From positions 1-64,000 of the forward strand of contig JACKBN010000002.1 in NCBI GenBank assembly GCA_020634565.1: 64,000 bases of DNA. Direction: 5' to 3'. The notes beneath the pieces were generated by a model. It did no database searches and was not told the origin of the DNA. It saw nothing but the letters and a program-made list of their open reading frames with translations. Of the stretch, positions 25,095-32,731 are shown in pieces. Numbering within the stretch: position 1 is the first letter of the stretch; every line of letters begins with the position of its first letter. The stretch is from Ardenticatenaceae bacterium. GTDB lineage: Bacteria > Chloroflexota > Anaerolineae > Promineifilales > Promineifilaceae. Both the position numbers and the translations under genes were made by a program.

Positions 25095-26684
25095 TTATTC
25101 GCTTACGGAAAATGGCAGGTACAGCTTGATTGGGAATTGGGTCAAAATGGCCTCGAAGGCTTGAATACGGCCGTATCCATACACATGATTAGGCACATCC
25201 GTGGGACCATCGCCGCCGCAGCCCTGGGCACTTGTGCGGGGAACGGCCGTATCGCGCAAAATTGCCTCAATGGCATCCACATCCCCTGCCAAACTGGGGT
25301 TCGCCGAGATGAGCAGCGCCACCAGCCCGGCCACATGTGGGGCCGCCATGCTGGTGCCTTGATTAACGCCATAAAGTCCGTTGCGCACAGTGGAGCGAAT
25401 GTTCACGCCAGGTGCAGAAATGTCCGGTTTCAGGCCGCCATCGAAGGTAGATGGGCCACGTTCGCTAAAGCTGGCAATATTGTCATTGAAGTCAGTTGCG
25501 CCAACGGTAAACGAGGCTGGATAAGTGGCGGCAGGGTCTGTTATCGTGTTGCAGTCAGCGTTTGTCATGTTGCCTGCTGAATGGACGGTAACGATGCCCG
25601 CTGCACGAACGTTGTTGACCACTGTTTCCAGCGAATCTGGCGCGCAACCTTCAGAAGGTGGGCAGCCCCAGGAGTTGTTGATAACGTGCGGTGCTTTGTT
25701 TGGGTCGCCGTCGGTCATGGGATTGCCACCAAGAGGGTACGGGGCTACAAACCATTCGTAACATTCAGTGTAACTAGTAGGTGTACCATTCCCAAGGCTG
25801 TTCATATTGCGGCAGCCAATCCACTGAGCACCGGGGGCTACGCCAATGGCATTTTGGGCTGCTTCGGGCCAGCTGTCAGCCGTAGGAGCAAGATCGTTGC
25901 CCACCATCGTGCCCATGGTGTGAGTGCCGTGACTGCCAGAATAACCATCGCAAGGGAATTCTGAGTCAGGAAAGCAATAAATTGTGACAGCGTCACTGTG
26001 GATGGCATCGTGCCAGTTGTAGTTGTGGTCAGCTGTGCTGCCGTCCCAGCCGCGATACTGGTTTTTTAGCGCGGGATGGTCCCAATCGTAGCCAGTATCT
26101 TGCCCGCCGATGACGACGCCTTGCCCAGTGTAGCCCAGCTCCCAAACAGCATCTGCCCCAATTTTGCTGATGTTCCACTCGATGGTGTTCACAGCATCTG
26201 TCCTCAATCCAGTTGCCGCATCCGGCGGCAGCACATCCAGCGCTATTTGGGGATTGGCATAGAGCTTGGCCACGTCGCTGCGCTGGGCAACGGTGGCCAG
26301 CGTATCCCAATCGCTGCGCACCCAGACCATGTTTGTGATCCAGAACGGCCGTACATCTGCCACGCCCATGTCATTTAGTTGGGCTAACAGAGGGGCCTGT
26401 GTTTGTTGGGCAACGGCCGTTAGTTGCTCATACACAAATGTGCCTTTGGTCAGCTTACCCTCAAGCTCTGCCGCCGCCGACAAATCTGCCTGGACCGCCA
26501 TCGTGACTAAAAACTCAATTGGCACATTCGCGTCAGTCTCGGGTCTGGCCTGCATCTGGGCCAGCAAAAAAGGATCGACTTTAGCCCACCAATCTGGCTC
26601 CGCCCCCGCCTGCGCGCCAAAAATGAGCGTGATAAAAATGAGACCAATTGTGACGATGATCTGCCGTTGTCTACGTTGCACCAT
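25095..26684 (-). CDS. Secreted S8 (subtilisin-like) serine protease
   Basis: This 529-residue protein has a signal peptide (hydrophobic residues 9-24, AQAGA cleavage region), a propeptide to about residue 165 and a complete catalytic triad: Asp196 in GGQDTGYD, His252 in GSHGTHTMG and Ser445 in NQGTSMAAPHVAG. The Asn of the oxyanion hole is in VINNSWG. Cysteine pairs in the insertion around 235-250 suggest disulfides. It ends soon after the catalytic core, with no C-terminal sorting domain. Confidence 0.93.
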   Translation of the reverse strand: MVQRRQRQIIVTIGLIFITLIFGAQAGAEPDWWAKVDPFLLAQMQARPETDANVPIEFLVTMAVQADLSAAAELEGKLTKGTFVYEQLTAVAQQTQAPLLAQLNDMGVADVRPFWITNMVWVRSDWDTLATVAQRSDVAKLYANPQIALDVLPPDAATGLRTDAVNTIEWNISKIGADAVWELGYTGQGVVIGGQDTGYDWDHPALKNQYRGWDGSTADHNYNWHDAIHSDAVTIYCFPDSEFPCDGYSGSHGTHTMGTMVGNDLAPTADSWPEAAQNAIGVAPGAQWIGCRNMNSLGNGTPTSYTECYEWFVAPYPLGGNPMTDGDPNKAPHVINNSWGCPPSEGCAPDSLETVVNNVRAAGIVTVHSAGNMTNADCNTITDPAATYPASFTVGATDFNDNIASFSERGPSTFDGGLKPDISAPGVNIRSTVRNGLYGVNQGTSMAAPHVAGLVALLISANPSLAGDVDAIEAILRDTAVPRTSAQGCGGDGPTDVPNHVYGYGRIQAFEAILTQFPIKLYLPFSVSE

Positions 26685-26722
26685 TAACTATTCACCATTA
26701 ATTATTCACAATTCGCAATTAA
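26683..26722. repeat. Family D repeat copy
   Basis: ACTATTCACCATTAATTATT and CACAATTCGCAATTAAC words fill the spacer between nadE and the subtilase gene. Confidence 0.5.
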
Positions 26723-27574
26723 CTATGTACCCCAATCCCGCAGGTAGCGGAAGTCGTGGGTAATGGAGCGGTCGCTAATTTTGGGGATGATGGGCATGGT
26801 GCGTTTGTATTGGGATCGCTGCACCATTTTGAGGACGCGCTCGACAAACGGCCGTTCAAAACCCGCCGCCACCGCTTCATCAGGCGAATACCGCTCGTCC
26901 AGCATCAGGTAAAGCAGCTGGTCCACCCATTCATAGGTAAAGCCAAAATCATCCTCATCCGTCTGGCCGGGCATGAGATCGGCTGAAGGCGCTTTGTCGA
27001 TAATGATGTCCGGTACACCCAGCGCGCGAGAAAGCTGCCGCACCTGCGTTTTGTACAGGTCGCCAATCGGGTTCACTGCCGAAGCCAAATCGCCGAAGAT
27101 GGTGCCGTAGCCCAGCATCAGCTCTGTCTTGTTGCTGGTGCCGATGACCAATGCGCTTTCACGCAGGGAGCGATCGAAAATGATGGTCATGCGGGCGCGG
27201 GCCATTACGTTTCCTTTGCGATGGGCATTCATGTCCGGCGAGGCATCGGCCAGGGATTCGACCATGCCGGTAATCTCCACCGTCTCGCTGCGGATGCCCA
27301 GCGCCTCGATGACCAGATCAGCATGGGCCAGGCTTTCGCCAGAGGAAACTTTGTGCGGCAGCCGGAGCGCCAACACGTTTTCTGGCCCCAGCGCTTTGGT
27401 GACGAGGTAGCAAGAAAGCGCCGAATCGATGCCGCCCGACAGTCCCAGCACCGCTTTGCTAAAGCCTGCCTTGCCGATTTCGTTTTCCAGAAATTTGGTC
27501 AGCACCAGCTCGGCCACTTTTGGCTCGATGTGTAATTTTTTAAGGAATTGGTTGGTTACGGCCGTTGTGGTCAT
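26723..27574 (-). CDS. nadE: NH3-dependent NAD+ synthetase
   Basis: This 283-residue enzyme makes NAD from nicotinate adenine dinucleotide, ATP and ammonia. The ATP-pyrophosphatase loop GLSGGIDSALS is near residue 42. GTSNKTELMLGYGT and the C-terminal PSADLMPGQTDEDDFGFTYE segment are typical of NadE. No glutaminase domain is present. The ATG at 27574 was chosen because AAAGGTG lies ahead of it; a TTG five codons earlier is the alternative. It follows sppA with 24 bases between. Confidence 0.93.
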   Translation of the reverse strand: MTTTAVTNQFLKKLHIEPKVAELVLTKFLENEIGKAGFSKAVLGLSGGIDSALSCYLVTKALGPENVLALRLPHKVSSGESLAHADLVIEALGIRSETVEITGMVESLADASPDMNAHRKGNVMARARMTIIFDRSLRESALVIGTSNKTELMLGYGTIFGDLASAVNPIGDLYKTQVRQLSRALGVPDIIIDKAPSADLMPGQTDEDDFGFTYEWVDQLLYLMLDERYSPDEAVAAGFERPFVERVLKMVQRSQYKRTMPIIPKISDRSITHDFRYLRDWGT

Positions 27575-27598
27575 AGGTTCACCTTTCAAAGGACAAAA

Positions 27599-29461
27599 TT
27601 AGACTCGCAAAGAAAATGGTGCCAGAAAAAGTGGCTTGTTGTTAAATGCCTGCAAGCGCTCCGGGGCCAATAAGTTGGTGACAGTTTCGGCAATTTCAAA
27701 TGGCTGTGGCGTGATGTAGCGGGTGTTTTTGGCAAATAAGTTCACCACGGGAATATCGTGGGTGGCCGGATTGGGTAGGTCTGCCAGTTCGGCCAGTTTG
27801 TGTATCGCGTCGATGAAGTCACCGTGGCTGTCTACTAGCTGATGCGCCAATGCTTGCCGACCAGTCCAAACACGGCCGTTGCAAATCTCATCTAGCTCAT
27901 CATACGGTAATCCTCGCCCGGCGGCGACCACCTGCTTAAACTGCTGATACGCTTCTACGATGGACGCATGGAAGGCGGTTTCTTCTTCCGGCGTGAGCGG
28001 TCCCATCCCCGTGTAAATATTGGTGCGTTCACCCCGATCCAGCCCGATGCGGCGCACGCCAATCTTTTGGTACAGCCCTTCGGTGTACAGACGCAGAGCA
28101 AACACGCCAATGGACCCCGTTGTGGTGAGCGCTTGGCTCATGATGTGGTTGGCGTAAGCACTGACGTAATAGCCGCCGGAAGCGGCCGTACCGCCCATGT
28201 AGACCAGCACCGGCTTCTTTTGGCGCAGCCGCTGAATTTCGCGACCAATCAGGTCAGACGCAAGGGCTGAGCCACCAGGCGAATCGACGTGGAAGATGAG
28301 CCCCGCCATATCATCCAGTTGTTCAGCCCGGCGCAGCAGGTAAACCAGGGTTTCTTCACCAGCCGTGGTTCCGCCTACCAGCGGAATGGGCAGGTCGATG
28401 GGTGGGTTTTGGCTGCTGCCCATCATGATGGTGCCTTCCAGGCTAATGACGCCAATAAATTTCCGACTGCGGTGGCGCGCTTTTTCGGTGAGCAAACGAC
28501 TGGCCTTGGACCAATCGAGCAGGGCGGCCTGTGGCGGATCGCTTTTTTCTTTTTCGGGCTCTTCTTCTGGAGTGGATTCGGCCGTTTCGGTGACTTCTTC
28601 GTTTACGGCCGTTTCCTCTTCCTCTACTTCATCATCGCTCTGGGCTAACAGCGTGGCGAGTTCATCCTGGTAAGCGATGTCATCGACCAGTCCAGCCGCC
28701 AGGGCCGTTTCGGCGGAGAAGGGAATCTGGTTTATCAGTTCCTTTATGCGTTCCTGGCTGAGCGAACGGCCGTTGGCAAAAGCGGCCGTAAACTGATCGT
28801 AGAAATCATCCAGCAGCCAATCAATCTGCTCCTGCTGTTCTGGCGTAATGTCTTCCTTGATGAACATGTTGGGAGCCGATTTGTAGGGTGAAATTTGCAC
28901 CGCCTCCACGCCAATGCCTATTTTTTCCAGCGCGGGTTTCAGAAAACTGACTTCTGAGTGCAGGCCAAACACCTCAAAATTGGCCGAAGGCGGCACAATG
29001 ATGCGATTCGCGGCGGTGGCCAGATAATAATGGCGCAAATCCAGGTAGGGTGTATACACCACTACGGTTTTGCCCGCCGCTTTCAGCCGCTCCAGTGAAC
29101 GGCGCAAGTTTTGCATCACCGCGGAGCCAGCAGTGATGCCATTGCAGATCAGCAAAACGCCGTGTACGTTGTCGGCATCGGCAATGCGGGCAATACGTTT
29201 GTTGAACTGTTCCAGGCTAAAGGCCGGCTCGGGCAGGGGTAGCTGCCGCTCGATAAAGCTGCGGGGTGGCTCGGCTCGTTCTGGCAGCGGGCCACTAAGC
29301 TCCAGCACCACATAATCTATTTTGGCTCGTCGCATTTGCCGCAGACCGTTGCGTAGGGAAACGGCCGTTTGCCGCCAACCATCCGCCAAACTTTGCCAAA
29401 TTGCTTTTAATTCATCGCCCAAAACGGAGAAAAAATCGTTGTTGTTATCAGAATCGCTCAT
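27599..29461 (-). CDS. sppA: Signal peptide peptidase SppA (67-kDa type)
   Basis: This 620-residue protein has two tandem S49 domains. The general-base lysine sits in SPYKSAPNMF (about residue 195) of the first, and the nucleophile serine in GGTAASGGYYVSA of the second, with DSPGGSALASD before it. A long acidic linker (Glu/Val/Thr-rich, about 285-320) separates the halves. No membrane segment is visible at the N-terminus, unlike E. coli SppA, so it may be cytosolic or peripheral. It would degrade leftover signal peptides. Confidence 0.9.
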   Translation of the reverse strand: MSDSDNNNDFFSVLGDELKAIWQSLADGWRQTAVSLRNGLRQMRRAKIDYVVLELSGPLPERAEPPRSFIERQLPLPEPAFSLEQFNKRIARIADADNVHGVLLICNGITAGSAVMQNLRRSLERLKAAGKTVVVYTPYLDLRHYYLATAANRIIVPPSANFEVFGLHSEVSFLKPALEKIGIGVEAVQISPYKSAPNMFIKEDITPEQQEQIDWLLDDFYDQFTAAFANGRSLSQERIKELINQIPFSAETALAAGLVDDIAYQDELATLLAQSDDEVEEEETAVNEEVTETAESTPEEEPEKEKSDPPQAALLDWSKASRLLTEKARHRSRKFIGVISLEGTIMMGSSQNPPIDLPIPLVGGTTAGEETLVYLLRRAEQLDDMAGLIFHVDSPGGSALASDLIGREIQRLRQKKPVLVYMGGTAASGGYYVSAYANHIMSQALTTTGSIGVFALRLYTEGLYQKIGVRRIGLDRGERTNIYTGMGPLTPEEETAFHASIVEAYQQFKQVVAAGRGLPYDELDEICNGRVWTGRQALAHQLVDSHGDFIDAIHKLAELADLPNPATHDIPVVNLFAKNTRYITPQPFEIAETVTNLLAPERLQAFNNKPLFLAPFSLRV

Positions 29462-29645
29462 TCACTGCCTCATTTTAATTATGGAGCAAATAATAGCGGA
29501 TAAGCCACAACGGTACAATCTGACCGAATGGTAAGATGGCAAGAAATTCGTTGCCGCAACTTCATTCTCACATAGCCTACCCATGTTCAAAATTGAGGAA
29601 AGCGTCTGTTACTTTTAACCTGAATTTTCAATGAGGAATTCTGTA

Positions 29646-29674
29646 TTGACGGGCAAAAAGTGGCGTGTTATACT
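29646..29674 (+). promoter_or_regulatory. Sigma-70 promoter of the tRNA cluster
   Basis: TTGACG, an exact 17-base spacer and TATACT lie 36 bases ahead of the first tRNA, so transcription should start near 29681. The rest of the spacer between sppA and the tRNAs (29462-29645) shows no further feature I can name. Confidence 0.85.
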
Positions 29675-29709
29675 TCGCGACCGGGTTGAAATGACCCCCT
29701 CCACAGCCT

Positions 29710-29796
29710 GGAGGGATGGCAGAGTGGACGATTGCGACGGTCTTGAAAACCGTAGTAGGCAACAGCCTACCGAGGGTTCGAATCCCTCTCCCTCCG
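29710..29796 (+). tRNA. tRNA-Ser (anticodon UGA)
   Basis: Acceptor arms GGAGGGA and TCCCTCC, anticodon stem ACGGT/ACCGT with loop CTTGAAA, T arm GAGGG-TTCGAAT-CCCTC and a long variable arm (TAGGC...GCCTA) fold as a class II tRNA. The anticodon TGA reads UCA serine codons. CCA is not encoded in full. Confidence 0.95.
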
Positions 29797-29845
29797 CCTT
29801 AGTTTTACCAAGTGTAGGCCTTACCTGGCAGCAAGTTGGCTTTTA

Positions 29846-29934
29846 GGGGAGGTGCCAGAGTGGTCGATTGGGGCCGCCTGCTAAGCGGTTAACGGTGTAA
29901 AAATCGTTCAAGGGTTCGAATCCCTTCCTCCCCG
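29846..29934 (+). tRNA. tRNA-Ser (anticodon GCU)
   Basis: Acceptor arms GGGGAGG and CCTCCCC, anticodon loop CTGCTAA within GCCGC/GCGGT (one G-U), long variable arm and T arm AAGGG-TTCGAAT-CCCTT. It reads AGC/AGU serine codons. It lies 49 bases after the first serine tRNA. Confidence 0.95.
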
Positions 29935-29958
29935 CCTTAAAAGCCACAACATAGATAT

Positions 29959-30032
29959 GCGCCCTTAGCTCAGTGGATTAGAGCGTCTGGCTACGAACCA
30001 GAAGGTCGGGAGTTCGAGTCTCTCAGGGCGTA
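29959..30032 (+). tRNA. tRNA-Arg (anticodon ACG)
   Basis: Acceptor arms GCGCCCT and AGGGCGT (terminal G-U), D arm GCTCAGTGGATTAGAGC, anticodon stem TCTGG/CCAGA with loop CTACGAA and T arm with TTCGAGT. The ACG anticodon is normally edited to ICG and reads CGU/CGC/CGA. Confidence 0.95.
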
Positions 30033-30043
30033 CTAACTTTTTG

Positions 30044-30077
30044 ACCTCCATGTCTCAATAAGACATGGAGGTTTTTT
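30044..30077 (+). terminator. Rho-independent terminator of the tRNA cluster
   Basis: ACCTCCATGTCT and AGACATGGAGGT pair perfectly (12 bp) around CAATA and are followed by a T run. It lies 11 bases after the arginine tRNA. Confidence 0.95.
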
Positions 30078-30228
30078 GTTTTCATGTTGCCTTAATCTCG
30101 TGCTAACAGAAAGTAAACAGTTTTTCCATATCATCAATACTGTATTCGTAAATAAATATTCAGAGAACCTATCTCTGTGATTTGAGAGTCGGCGCTGTAT
30201 GGCTCTCCCAAATGAAAGGAAGTAATTG

Positions 30229-31341
30229 ATGAACAGCTCGTTGAAACTGTTTTCTGTACGTGGAATTGATATTCGCGTTCACCTGACATTCCCGCTAATT
30301 TTAATATGGGCGGCGTTTCAATTTGGCGTGCTGGGCGGTGGCGGTTTGGCCGGCGCCCTGTTTGGCGTCATCTCAATTTCGCTGTTGTTTGTGCTGGTGA
30401 CTTTGCATGAATTGGGGCACAGTTTTGCTGCGCTTAACTATGGTGTCCCGGTGGAGCGCATTACCCTCTTGCCGATTGGTGGTGTGGCGCAACTGCGGCA
30501 TATGCCAGACAATCCTAAACAGGAGTTTGTCATTGCGCTGGCTGGTCCGGCCGTGAACGTGGCGCTGGCGATTCTGATGGGCGGTACGGCCGTTCTCTTT
30601 GGCTTACCACTCACAAACCCATTAACCGGCGGCATCTCGTTGACGTTTGCTTCGCTATTCTCATATATCTTTTTCTACAACGTGATTTTGGCGTTGTTTA
30701 ACATGATTCCCGCCTTCCCTATGGACGGGGGGCGCGTGTTGCGGGCAGCATTGGCCATGAAGCTAGATTACGCGCGGGCAACGAATATTGCCGCCAGCAT
30801 TGGTCGTGCTTTAGCGGTGCTGTTCGGTATTTATGGCTTATTTAATGGCCAATTCTTTAGCGTGTTGATTGCCCTTTTTATCTTTTCTGGGGCAACCCAA
30901 GAGGCAAAGATGGTGCAGTTCCGCCAGCGTCTGCGCGGCTACACGGTGCAGCAGGCGTACAGCAATCAGGTGCCCGTTTTGGACCCGGCCGATAGTTTGC
31001 GGAATGTGGTGAACTGGACGGCGCGCGGTCTGACGGATTTCCCGGTGGCCCATTTTGGCACCTATGCGGGCTTCCTGGGGAATGAGCGGCTGATGACGGC
31101 TTTGCAACAGGATGGCCCAGACCAGACCGTTGCCTCAGTGATGGATCGAGATGTCCAGCCCGTGTCCCTCACGACCGATTTGTACGATGTGCAGCAACGT
31201 ATGAGTCACGAACAGGTGGATGCGCTGCCGGTGGTTGAATACGGCCGTATTGTAGGCATCATCTCTGGCAGACATATTCGGCACATGCTGCGTATGGCAG
31301 CCATGCGGCCGGAGCTGTTCCCGCGTATCCAATCAGCCTGA
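30229..31341 (+). CDS. Site-2 protease family membrane metallopeptidase with CBS domains
   Basis: This 370-residue M50 protein has about six membrane segments. The zinc motif HELGH is near residue 65, and the second metal motif reads FPMDGGRVLRA (near 165). After the membrane part (to about 225) a pair of CBS domains follows, with TVASVMDRDVQPVS and LPVVEYGRIVGIIS. CBS-type M50 proteases cut membrane-bound regulators; the CBS pair would sense adenine nucleotides. GAAAGGAAG precedes the ATG. The 150-base region between the tRNA terminator and this gene holds no clear promoter. Confidence 0.9.
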   Translation: MNSSLKLFSVRGIDIRVHLTFPLILIWAAFQFGVLGGGGLAGALFGVISISLLFVLVTLHELGHSFAALNYGVPVERITLLPIGGVAQLRHMPDNPKQEFVIALAGPAVNVALAILMGGTAVLFGLPLTNPLTGGISLTFASLFSYIFFYNVILALFNMIPAFPMDGGRVLRAALAMKLDYARATNIAASIGRALAVLFGIYGLFNGQFFSVLIALFIFSGATQEAKMVQFRQRLRGYTVQQAYSNQVPVLDPADSLRNVVNWTARGLTDFPVAHFGTYAGFLGNERLMTALQQDGPDQTVASVMDRDVQPVSLTTDLYDVQQRMSHEQVDALPVVEYGRIVGIISGRHIRHMLRMAAMRPELFPRIQSA

Positions 31342-31380
31342 CCCGGTAATCGGTAATCAGTTTTCAGTAATCAGTAAAAG

Positions 31381-31411
31381 TCCGCTTCGGAATACCGGGG
31401 CGGATTTTTTT
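31381..31411 (+). terminator. Rho-independent terminator
   Basis: TCCGCTTCGG pairs with CCGGGGCGGA (two G-U pairs) around AATA, then seven T. It ends the protease transcript; the VWA gene converges from the other side two bases later. A family E repeat (GGTAATCAG words) lies just before it at 31343-31378. Confidence 0.85.
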
Positions 31412-31412
31412 G

Positions 31413-32657
31413 TTAGTTGTCTGGGGCAGTGACGATATTGTGCATGGCGGCCCATTGGCGCAGATCACGGCCGTTTAGCACCGCGCCCATCAAATCGGGG
31501 AAAAGCTGGGGCGTGCAGGCAAAGGCGGGCACGCCCAGATTGACTAACTCTTGCGCCATTTGCCGGTCGAAGCGGGGAGCACCCTGGTCGTTCAGCGCCA
31601 GCAGGGTCACGATTTCCACGCCATCGCTCACCAGCGTAGCGATACGGCGGACCATGTTTTCCTTGTTGCCCCCTTCAAACAAATCTGTGAGTAGCACCAA
31701 CACCGTCTCGCGCGGGCGGGTAACGAGCTGCTGGCAGTAGCCCAACGCCCGGTCGATGTTGGTGCCGCCGCCCAGCTTCAAACCAAACAGCAGCTCTACC
31801 GGATCGTCCAGCTGGTCACTCAGATCGACCACTTTGGTATCGAACATCACCAGTTTGGTGGCCAGCGCCGGAATCGAGGCCATGACGGAGGCGAAAATGG
31901 AGCCGTACACCACAGAGGTGGCCATCGAGCCGCTGCTGTCTAGGGCAATAATCACATCACGTAGGGCAGAGCGTTTACGGCCGTATCCCACCAACGTCTC
32001 CGGCACGACTGTCTTTTGCTCAACCTGATAATGCTTCAAGTTGGCCTGCACCGTGCGCCCCCAGTTGATTTCCTTGTGGCGCGGACGGCGGGCGCGCGTG
32101 GCCCGGTTCAAACTGCCAGAAATGGCCTGCTCTAACGGATAGCGCAGTTGCTCTAAAAGCTGCTCAACTACTTTACGTACCACCTCTTTGGCTGTCTCCT
32201 TCGTTTTGCTGGGCATTACCCGGCGCAAAGAAATCAGATTGGCCACCAGCTGCACATCTGGCTCAATTGCCTCTAGAAATTCCGGCTGGCTGAGCAGGCG
32301 GCGCAAATTCAGCTTGTTGAGGGCGTCTTGCTGCATCACCTGGACCACCTCGGCGGGGAAGTAGGTGCGGATGTCGCCCAGCCAGCGGGCGATGTCTGGG
32401 TTGGAGTCGCTCAGATCGCCGCCCGTGCTGTCGCCGTACAGAGCTTCCAGCGCTTCATCCATGGCTTGATCTTTTTCAGACAAGCCGCCTTGCGCTTGCT
32501 GCTCATCATCCTGGCCGTCGCCCTCGCCGGGTTGGGCTTGTTGCGTCTCTTCCTCCTGCTCTGTTTGGCCGAGGATGAGCCGCCAGCGACGGCCGTTTTC
32601 GTCCAAACTGTCAGCGGCGGAGAAAAAAGGTTGGTAGGTAGGTTCTGTTTTGTGCAT
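31413..32657 (-). CDS. VWA-domain protein (CoxE-like), last gene of MoxR operon
   Basis: This 414-residue protein has an acidic Gln/Glu-rich N-terminal stretch (about 30-70), a helical middle region and a C-terminal von Willebrand A domain. The metal site is complete: ALDSSGSM, GGGTNID and LLTDLFEGG. VWA proteins of this class work with MoxR AAA+ ATPases to remodel or metal-load a target. It is the fifth gene of the SWIM-DUF5691-MoxR-DUF5682-VWA set. No ribosome site is visible, as the gap ahead is filled with a family C repeat. Confidence 0.88.
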   Translation of the reverse strand: MHKTEPTYQPFFSAADSLDENGRRWRLILGQTEQEEETQQAQPGEGDGQDDEQQAQGGLSEKDQAMDEALEALYGDSTGGDLSDSNPDIARWLGDIRTYFPAEVVQVMQQDALNKLNLRRLLSQPEFLEAIEPDVQLVANLISLRRVMPSKTKETAKEVVRKVVEQLLEQLRYPLEQAISGSLNRATRARRPRHKEINWGRTVQANLKHYQVEQKTVVPETLVGYGRKRSALRDVIIALDSSGSMATSVVYGSIFASVMASIPALATKLVMFDTKVVDLSDQLDDPVELLFGLKLGGGTNIDRALGYCQQLVTRPRETVLVLLTDLFEGGNKENMVRRIATLVSDGVEIVTLLALNDQGAPRFDRQMAQELVNLGVPAFACTPQLFPDLMGAVLNGRDLRQWAAMHNIVTAPDN

Positions 32658-32664
32658 ATTTTTG

Positions 32665-32731
32665 TGGGGAGATTAGAGATTGGAGATTTGGTGGCATCTC
32701 CCAATCTCCAATCTCTAATCTCCAATCTCCT
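32665..32731. repeat. Family C repeat copy
   Basis: GGAGATTAGAGATTGGAGAT and CCAATCTCTAATCTCC form an inverted repeat in the gap between the DUF5682 and VWA genes. It also encodes the last residues (Lys-Glu-Ile-Gly-Asp) and the stop of the DUF5682 protein. Confidence 0.75.
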